From CAZIPN01 sp964541225 (GTDB lineage Bacteria; Actinomycetota; Coriobacteriia; Anaerosomatales; JAAXUF01): a stretch of 11,240 bases of DNA. The position numbers were made by a program, and so were the translations under genes. The first letter of the stretch is position 1; each line of letters starts with the position of its first letter. Below are positions 6,906-11,240 of this stretch, one piece after another. The notes beneath the pieces are model-generated. The model had not been told where the DNA came from. It ran no database searches and saw nothing but the letters and a program-made list of their open reading frames with translations. The stretch is from contig CAZIPN010000045.1 in assembly GCA_964541225.1 (NCBI GenBank), positions 1 through 11,240 on the forward strand, written 5' to 3'.

Positions 6906-8027
6906 ATGCCCGGCAGCGAACGTTCCAGCCCTGTCCGAGGTCTCAGCCGCCGAGACTTCATCAAGTACTGCGGTGCGGTGGCGACTTTGATCGGAGCTGG
7001 TCCACTGGGGGTAGCCAAGGTCGCCGACGCGATCGAGGCGGCCACGAAGCTTCCGCTCGTTGTGTGGTCTGACTTCCAGGAGTGCTTGGGCTGCACGATA
7101 GCCCTGCTCCAGGCGACCGCACCGACCCCAGCGCAGTTGATCCTGCAACAGATATCCCTGGCCTACGACGAGGCAGCGATGGCTGCCGCTGGCGCTGACG
7201 CCGAGAAGTCGTTTGACCAGGCATTTCAGCAGGGCGCGTACTGGGTGATCGAAGGTTCGATCCCCGAGAAGATCCCGGGAGCGATTGCCATCGGCGGTAA
7301 GTACGCCGGCGACATCGCCAAAGAGTTCTATCCCAAGGCCAAGGGCGTCATCGCGATTGGCTCGTGCGCATCCTTCGGCAACGTACAAGCGCGCTATCCG
7401 AACCCGACAGGCGCGATGGGCGTTGGCAAGTGGCTTCGCGAGAAGGGTGGAATCCCGGATGCGAAGGTCGTGAACTTGCCGCGCTGCCCCGGACACGGAG
7501 ACGACCTTGTAGCCACGCTGGTCTACATCTTGGTCAACGGCAAGCTGCCCGACCTCGACCACGCAGGTCGCCCGGTGTTCCTGTACGGACAGACGATTCA
7601 CGACACATGCGAACGTCGACCACACTTCGAGGCCGGTGAGTTCGTCGAGCAATTTGGCGACGAAGGTTCGCTGAAGCGCTGGTGCTTCTACAAGGTCGGC
7701 TGCAAGGGACCGGTCACGTACGCCCCATGCGGCATCAACCGTTGGAATGGACGGGTGTCGTGGTGCATCCATTCGGGCCCGTGCACGGGTTGCTCGGAAG
7801 ACAACTTCTGGAACGACTTCAGCCCACTGCGCGAGCCAGTGCCCAACATCCCCGTACCGGCTATTCAGGGCGTCTCGGCCCAGACGATCGGCGTAGGAGC
7901 AGCTGCGGTGGCTGGGGTCGGCCTGGTCGCGCACCTCATCGGCCAGACCGCAAGTGGCCGCCTCTTCAAGGGCGGACCAAGCGAGACGGAATCCCAGAGC
8001 TCGCAGAAGGGTGGTGACGAGCAATGA
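6906..8027 (+). CDS. [NiFe(Se)] hydrogenase small subunit, Tat-exported
   Basis: A 373-residue electron-transfer subunit. Its start has a Tat motif (S-R-R-D-F-I-K, residues 14-20) and a hydrophobic stretch, so the folded enzyme is exported. FeS ligands are all visible: proximal [4Fe-4S] C60, C63, C154, C194; distal H232, C235, C260, C266; medial C275, C293, C296 plus an extra Cys287 in W-C-I-H-S-G-P-C. That cysteine stands where standard [NiFe] enzymes have Pro after Trp and a [3Fe-4S] cluster, and matches NiFeSe enzymes with a medial [4Fe-4S]. Residues 326-347 form a C-terminal membrane anchor. Residue 62 is Gly, not the extra Cys of oxygen-tolerant enzymes. I chose ATG 6906 (AGGAG 5 nt upstream) rather than the in-frame start at 6864. 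The stop overlaps the start of the large-subunit gene (ATGA). Similar genes are called hyaA or hysB. Confidence 0.95.
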   Translation: MPGSERSSPVRGLSRRDFIKYCGAVATLIGAGPLGVAKVADAIEAATKLPLVVWSDFQECLGCTIALLQATAPTPAQLILQQISLAYDEAAMAAAGADAEKSFDQAFQQGAYWVIEGSIPEKIPGAIAIGGKYAGDIAKEFYPKAKGVIAIGSCASFGNVQARYPNPTGAMGVGKWLREKGGIPDAKVVNLPRCPGHGDDLVATLVYILVNGKLPDLDHAGRPVFLYGQTIHDTCERRPHFEAGEFVEQFGDEGSLKRWCFYKVGCKGPVTYAPCGINRWNGRVSWCIHSGPCTGCSEDNFWNDFSPLREPVPNIPVPAIQGVSAQTIGVGAAAVAGVGLVAHLIGQTASGRLFKGGPSETESQSSQKGGDEQ

Positions 8028-9661
8028 CGAAGGTCGTCATCGACCCGATCACTCGTATTGAGGGTCACTTGCGTATCACGTGTGAAGTCGAGAACGGCAA
8101 GGTCAAGAATGCTTGGAACACCACCACGCTGTTCCGAGGGTTTGAGATCTTCATGGAGGGGATCGACCCGCGCGACACGTGGCACTACGCGCAGCGTATC
8201 TGCGGTGTGTGTCCGAACCCACACGCACAGAACTCCGCCACGGCGGCGGAACGCGCGATGGGGGTCGACAAGGTCACCGACAATGCACGGCTCGTGCGCA
8301 ACATGCTCGACGCCACGCAACTCGGATACGACTCGATCCTGTGGTTCTACATCCTGAACGCTTTCGACTACGTCAACGTCCCGGATGTGCTCAACGCCAA
8401 GACCACCGATCCGCAGCTTCTTGCCATCCAGGATCAGGTAAAGGCCATTGCCACATCGGGTCAGGTCAATCTGTTTTCGAACCACTACTGGGATCATCCA
8501 GGCTACAAGTTGCCGCCGGACGTCAACCTGCTGCTGACCAGCCACTACCTCCAGGCAATCGAAGCACAGCAGATGTCCAACCAAGCGGCCGCGGTCATCG
8601 CAGGCAAGTTCCCGATGATCATGACGATGGCAGCCGGTGGCGTTACGCAGCTGCCCAACCTCTCGGACATCAACTACTACCTCGACCGGATGAACCTGGT
8701 GAAGCAATTCACCGAAGAAGTCATGTGGCCGGATCTGCTGGCGGTAGCGGGTGCTTTCCCCGAGCTTGCGACGTTCGGGCAGGGTGTGGGCAACTACCTG
8801 ACCTGGGGACTCCTCGAGGACAAGAGCCAGGATCCGTACAAGCGCATCTTCCCGCAAGGCGCGATCTTTGACAGGCAACTGACGGCCCAGAAGGTCGATC
8901 CGAAGAACGCGCATCTCTACACCCACTACAGCTACTACGATGACTCGATGGGCAAGGGAAAGACACCGATCAACGTCGGCCAGAAGGCCATCCAGTTCGA
9001 CGGCTATCAGCCCATCGACGACGAGTCGTTCCCCGAGGGCAAGTACGACTGGACCCGCGCGGCGCGCTACCCGAACACCGCAGGCAAGGATGTGCCGATG
9101 GAGGTTGGGCCTCTGTCTGAGGTCCTCGTGGCCTACGTCAACGGACAGCCCGACGTGAAGAAGTACGTCGACGAAGCGCTTGCAGCGATCGGGGCGACTG
9201 GCCATCCCGAGGTCCTCATGTCGAACCTGGGTCGCGTGGCCGCTCGCGTCATCAAGGCACGGGTGAACGTTGATCACGCCGCCGAGTGGGGCATGGCGCT
9301 GCTCGAGAACATCAAGGGCGGCGACACGACGTGCTTCACGGAGCCGGACCTCATGCGGGATGGCGAGGGAGTGTCCGGATACGACGCTCCCCGCGGCGCG
9401 CTCTCGCACTACGTCAAGATCTCTGGCGGCAAGACCACGAAGTACGCGACCGTGCCCGCCAGTAACTGGAACTTGGCTCCGCGCGATGACATGGGCCAGC
9501 GTGGTCCGGTCGAAGAAGCGCTGGTGGGAACCCCGGTGGTCGATCCATCCAAACCGCTCGAGATCCTGCGAACCGTTCACACCTTCGATCCTTGAATGGC
9601 TTGCGCGGTTCACGTGATTGAACCGGAAAGCAATGCCGTCTACGAGTTCAAGGTCAGGTAG
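8024..9661 (+). CDS. [NiFeSe] hydrogenase large subunit, selenoprotein (Sec at TGA 9593-9595)
   Basis: The catalytic subunit, 545 residues when TGA 9593-9595 is read as selenocysteine. The N-terminal nickel motif is complete: I-T-R-I-E-G-H (9-15) and R-I-C-G-V-C-P-N-P-H (58-67; Ni ligands Cys60, Cys63). Read as an ordinary stop, the TGA gives a 523-residue protein ending H-T-F-D-P, with no second nickel motif. Read through, it becomes D-P-U-M-A-C-A-V-H (522-530; Sec524, Cys527, His530), then a 15-residue tail V-I-E-P-E-S-N-A-V-Y-E-F-K-V-R and TAG. This matches the conserved DPC/UxxCxxH, where cleavage after His by the protease finishes maturation. A SECIS-like hairpin starts right after the TGA and the protease gene lies in the operon. 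It oxidises H2 outside the membrane and passes electrons to the small subunit. Automated calls will likely stop at 9595. Sel and Hyp proteins must be encoded elsewhere. Confidence 0.95.
9596..9639 (+). promoter_or_regulatory. Bacterial SECIS element for Sec insertion
   Basis: This RNA hairpin starts directly after the UGA. Lower stem: 9596-9604 pairs with 9630-9639, with one G-U pair and a bulged U at 9634. A small internal loop follows (G9605 against 9626-9629). Upper stem: CGGTTCA (9606-9612) pairs perfectly with TGAACCG (9619-9625). The 6-nt loop is CGUGAU. The apical loop begins 17 nt after the UGA and has G in its second position, as the bacterial SECIS consensus expects. It would bind SelB carrying Sec-tRNA and lies within the reading frame. 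Confidence 0.8.
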
Positions 9662-9675
9662 GAGGAGGTGGCAGC

Positions 9676-10371
9676 ATGTCCCACAAGTTGACGCGGTTGG
9701 AGCACCCATGGCCGGCCGTGACCATGCACTGGGTTCACTTGCTCTCCTTCCTCATTCTGATTGGCACTGGACTCGCCATTCACGCGCACTCCGGTGTCTT
9801 CGGACCCCTGGAGGTCGACAGGCAGGTGCACTTCATCGTCATGTCGGTGTTCATCTTGACGGCGATTGTGCGCATCTACTGGGCGTTCTTCGGCGCAGGT
9901 TCCGCACGAGCTGCGGGCCTCACACGAGAGCGCGATTGGCGCTTCTTCGGTCTCGGTGGCAGGGACTGGAGAACGATCCCCTCGTGGCTCGCCTACTACC
10001 TGTTCCTGCGCAAGACACATCCGCCCGTGGACAAGTACAACCCCTTGCAGAAGCTCACGTACCTCGTGGTCTTCCCGCTGGGCATCTTGATCATGGCGCT
10101 CTCTGGATTCGCGATGTTTCAGCCGAGCGCAGATGCGATGATGTGGTTTGCCAACATCTTCGGCGGCCTCAACGGCGTGAGACTCATGCACTACCTCACG
10201 ATGTGGGTGCTCATCATATTCACGATGCTCCACATCTACCTGGTATTCTTCGAGGATCCAGCACAGGCCTCAACGATGCTGCTGCGAACGGTCCCGCCAC
10301 ACATGCGGGTTCCGGGCGACTACGCTGAGCATCCCCACGGGTCTTCCGGTGCGGCCGAGCAGAAGGCGTAG
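9676..10371 (+). CDS. cybH: Hydrogenase b-type cytochrome subunit (HyaC-like)
   Basis: A 231-residue membrane protein of the Ni/Fe-hydrogenase b-type cytochrome family. Four main membrane segments are seen near 17-36, 53-70, 126-148 and 173-192. His residues suited to heme binding are H18 (M-H-W-V-H), H52, H172 (L-M-H-Y-L) and H186 (M-L-H-I-Y). It takes electrons from the small-subunit FeS chain and passes them to the quinone pool; the membrane anchor of the small subunit fits this. The ATG has a strong AGGAGG site 7 nt upstream, placed just after the large-subunit TAG, 14 bp away. That spacing argues that the true end of the large-subunit gene is 9661, not 9595. The family call is firm; exact heme ligands are inferred. 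Confidence 0.9.
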   Translation: MSHKLTRLEHPWPAVTMHWVHLLSFLILIGTGLAIHAHSGVFGPLEVDRQVHFIVMSVFILTAIVRIYWAFFGAGSARAAGLTRERDWRFFGLGGRDWRTIPSWLAYYLFLRKTHPPVDKYNPLQKLTYLVVFPLGILIMALSGFAMFQPSADAMMWFANIFGGLNGVRLMHYLTMWVLIIFTMLHIYLVFFEDPAQASTMLLRTVPPHMRVPGDYAEHPHGSSGAAEQKA

Positions 10372-10374
10372 CAA

Positions 10375-10887
10375 TTGGCACGCGTGTGCATCATAGGCAT
10401 TGGTAACACCCTCATGGGTGACGACGGCGTCGGGGTCAAGATTGTCGAGGATCTCTCCTCACGCGATCTGGGCCCCGACGTCGAGACCGTCTGCGGCGGG
10501 ACCGCCGGGATCGCGGTCGCTCAACATTTCGCCGAGTCAGACTCCGTCGTCGTCGTCGACGCCATCGCCACCGACGATGTCCCGGGCTCGGTGTTTCGGT
10601 TCACTCCACAAGATGTCGGCCTCCACAAGCTCAGGTCGTACACCAGCCACGGTTTTTCGCTGTCCAACATCCTCTTTGCCGCGAGTCTGCAAGGCTCCCT
10701 GCCGCACGTGATCATCTACGCCGTTCAGATAGGCGACATCACATGCGGCTTCGACACGCTCACCGCCGAGGTGAGCGCTGCCGTCCCCGACGTCTGCGAC
10801 ATGGTCATCACTGAAGCGCTCAAGCTCGCCGCCGAGGAGCCCTCTCAGCTCGGCGAGCCAAGAAGCTCCTCACACTCGGTGATGTAG
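10375..10887 (+). CDS. hyaD: HyaD/HybD-family hydrogenase maturation endopeptidase
   Basis: A 170-residue protease that removes the C-terminal tail of the large subunit after nickel insertion. It begins V-C-I-I-G-I-G-N-T-L-M-G-D-D-G-V-G (residues 4-20), the family signature. Nickel-sensing ligands corresponding to E16, D62 and H93 of E. coli HybD appear to be D17, D62 (V-V-V-V-D-A-I) and H92 (S-H-G-F-S-L-S-N). The start is TTG, 3 bp after the cytochrome b stop, with AAGG about 8 nt upstream; the homology begins at once, so no later start fits. Its substrate is most likely the selenocysteine-containing large subunit of this operon, whose tail follows D-P-U-M-A-C-A-V-H. The last 13 codons overlap the converging PLP-enzyme gene. 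Confidence 0.9.
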   Translation: MARVCIIGIGNTLMGDDGVGVKIVEDLSSRDLGPDVETVCGGTAGIAVAQHFAESDSVVVVDAIATDDVPGSVFRFTPQDVGLHKLRSYTSHGFSLSNILFAASLQGSLPHVIIYAVQIGDITCGFDTLTAEVSAAVPDVCDMVITEALKLAAEEPSQLGEPRSSSHSVM

Positions 10888-11240
10888 TCGCGTAGCACCT
10901 GCGGCAGTGCCTCGATCGGTCCAGGCGCGGGCTTGGGTGCCGAGGAGTACGTATCCCAGAACAGCACGTGGTCGTCTTGCCGCACCCTGCCCGATCGCGT
11001 GTCATCGAGCAGTGCGGCGAACGCCTTGCCCGTGTACGTGGTCTCCAGCGCGAGGCCCGCTTCGGCCGCGAGCGTCACCGCTTCCCTGCTTTCGGGTGTG
11101 ACGATCCCGTAGCCGGGTTCGAAATGGTCGTGGCGCAATGTGAGACGGAGATCGCCATGAGCCAGCGCAGGGAAGCTCGCATCCAGTGAGCGCAGCAGCT
11201 CCACCGTGCTCTCGGCGAGCCGCTTCGCAATGTCCTCGCT
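10845..11240 (-). CDS. PLP-dependent enzyme, ACC deaminase/D-cysteine desulfhydrase family (partial)
   Basis: The C-terminal 131 residues of a gene that runs on past the right edge; the frame is open to base 11240, so the GTG at 11204 is not the true start. Recognisable are G-Y-G-I-V-T-P-E-S-R-E-A-V (a family glycine/threonine motif), A-L-E-T-T-Y-T-G-K-A-F-A-A-L-L (the Y-T-G-K-A helix) and V-L-F-W-D-T-Y-S-S-A. In classical members the last motif is F-L-H-T-G-G, which contacts the PLP phosphate region; here it is W-D-T-Y-S-S, so this is a divergent subgroup. The PLP lysine lies outside the window. The substrate cannot be given. Its 3' end overlaps the hydrogenase protease gene by 43 bp in a convergent arrangement; no clear terminator is seen. 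Confidence 0.8.
   Translation of the reverse strand, partial: SEDIAKRLAESTVELLRSLDASFPALAHGDLRLTLRHDHFEPGYGIVTPESREAVTLAAEAGLALETTYTGKAFAALLDDTRSGRVRQDDHVLFWDTYSSAPKPAPGPIEALPQVLRDYITECEELLGSPS

Noticed and set aside
6696..8024. 442-codon minus-strand open frame over the small-subunit gene
   Set aside because: Antisense to the clear small subunit; it has no recognisable domains.
9593..9595. TGA as the real stop of the large subunit (truncated or pseudogene)
   Set aside because: The frame continues exactly through the missing nickel motif and a normal cleavable tail, with a SECIS-like hairpin and an intact operon around it.
7865..9709. 614-codon open frame on the minus strand across the hydrogenase genes
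   Set aside because: It is antisense to well-recognised hydrogenase subunits, resembles no protein family and is the usual effect of high-GC codon use.
10835..10870. AGGAGC/GCTCCT inverted repeat as a bidirectional terminator
   Set aside because: Only 6 bp with a 24-nt loop inside coding sequence and no T-tract; not convincing.

Overview
The window is high-GC bacterial DNA with strong AGGAGG-type ribosome binding sites and tightly packed operons. The gene families (bactofilin/YhbD pair, DUF554, NYN nuclease, lipoprotein sugar dehydrogenase, Tat-exported [NiFe]-type hydrogenase with cytochrome b) fit an anaerobic or facultative actinobacterium. A Coriobacteriia-like lineage is my best guess, but it is an inference only; no rRNA, tRNA or marker gene is present.

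Bases 1-75 are a C-rich low-complexity tract. Then comes a four-gene minus-strand operon transcribed from about 3300 down to 76: a LiaF-like toastrack membrane protein, a PspC-domain membrane protein, a YhbD-like (DUF4004) HTH protein and a bactofilin. It has a TTGACA promoter whose spacer and -10 are covered by a perfect 20-bp inverted repeat. This looks like a regulated cell-envelope (Psp/Lia-type) unit coupled to a bactofilin scaffold. Upstream, also on the minus strand, is a two-gene unit: NYN-domain RNase, then a DUF554 membrane protein. A structured 149-bp divergent region separates it from a plus-strand TetR regulator that has its own promoter and operator-like site, followed by a lipoprotein PQQ-type sugar dehydrogenase and a hairpin terminator.

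The most notable part is 6906-10887, a four-gene hydrogenase operon: Tat-exported small subunit with a C-terminal membrane anchor, large subunit, cytochrome b and maturation endopeptidase. The large subunit seems to stop at a TGA (9593-9595) just before its essential C-terminal nickel-binding motif. Reading through this TGA as selenocysteine restores the motif D-P-U-M-A-C-A-V-H and a 15-residue cleavable tail ending at TAG 9659-9661. A bacterial-SECIS-like hairpin starts directly after the TGA. The enzyme is therefore predicted to be a [NiFeSe] hydrogenase. The small subunit has an extra cysteine at the position where NiFeSe enzymes bind a medial [4Fe-4S] cluster. The parts form a complete chain: H2 oxidation outside the membrane, three FeS clusters, cytochrome b, then the quinone pool, with the protease that processes the large subunit encoded last.

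The window ends in a convergent PLP-dependent enzyme (ACC deaminase/D-cysteine desulfhydrase family), cut by the edge and overlapping the 3' end of the protease gene by 43 bp.
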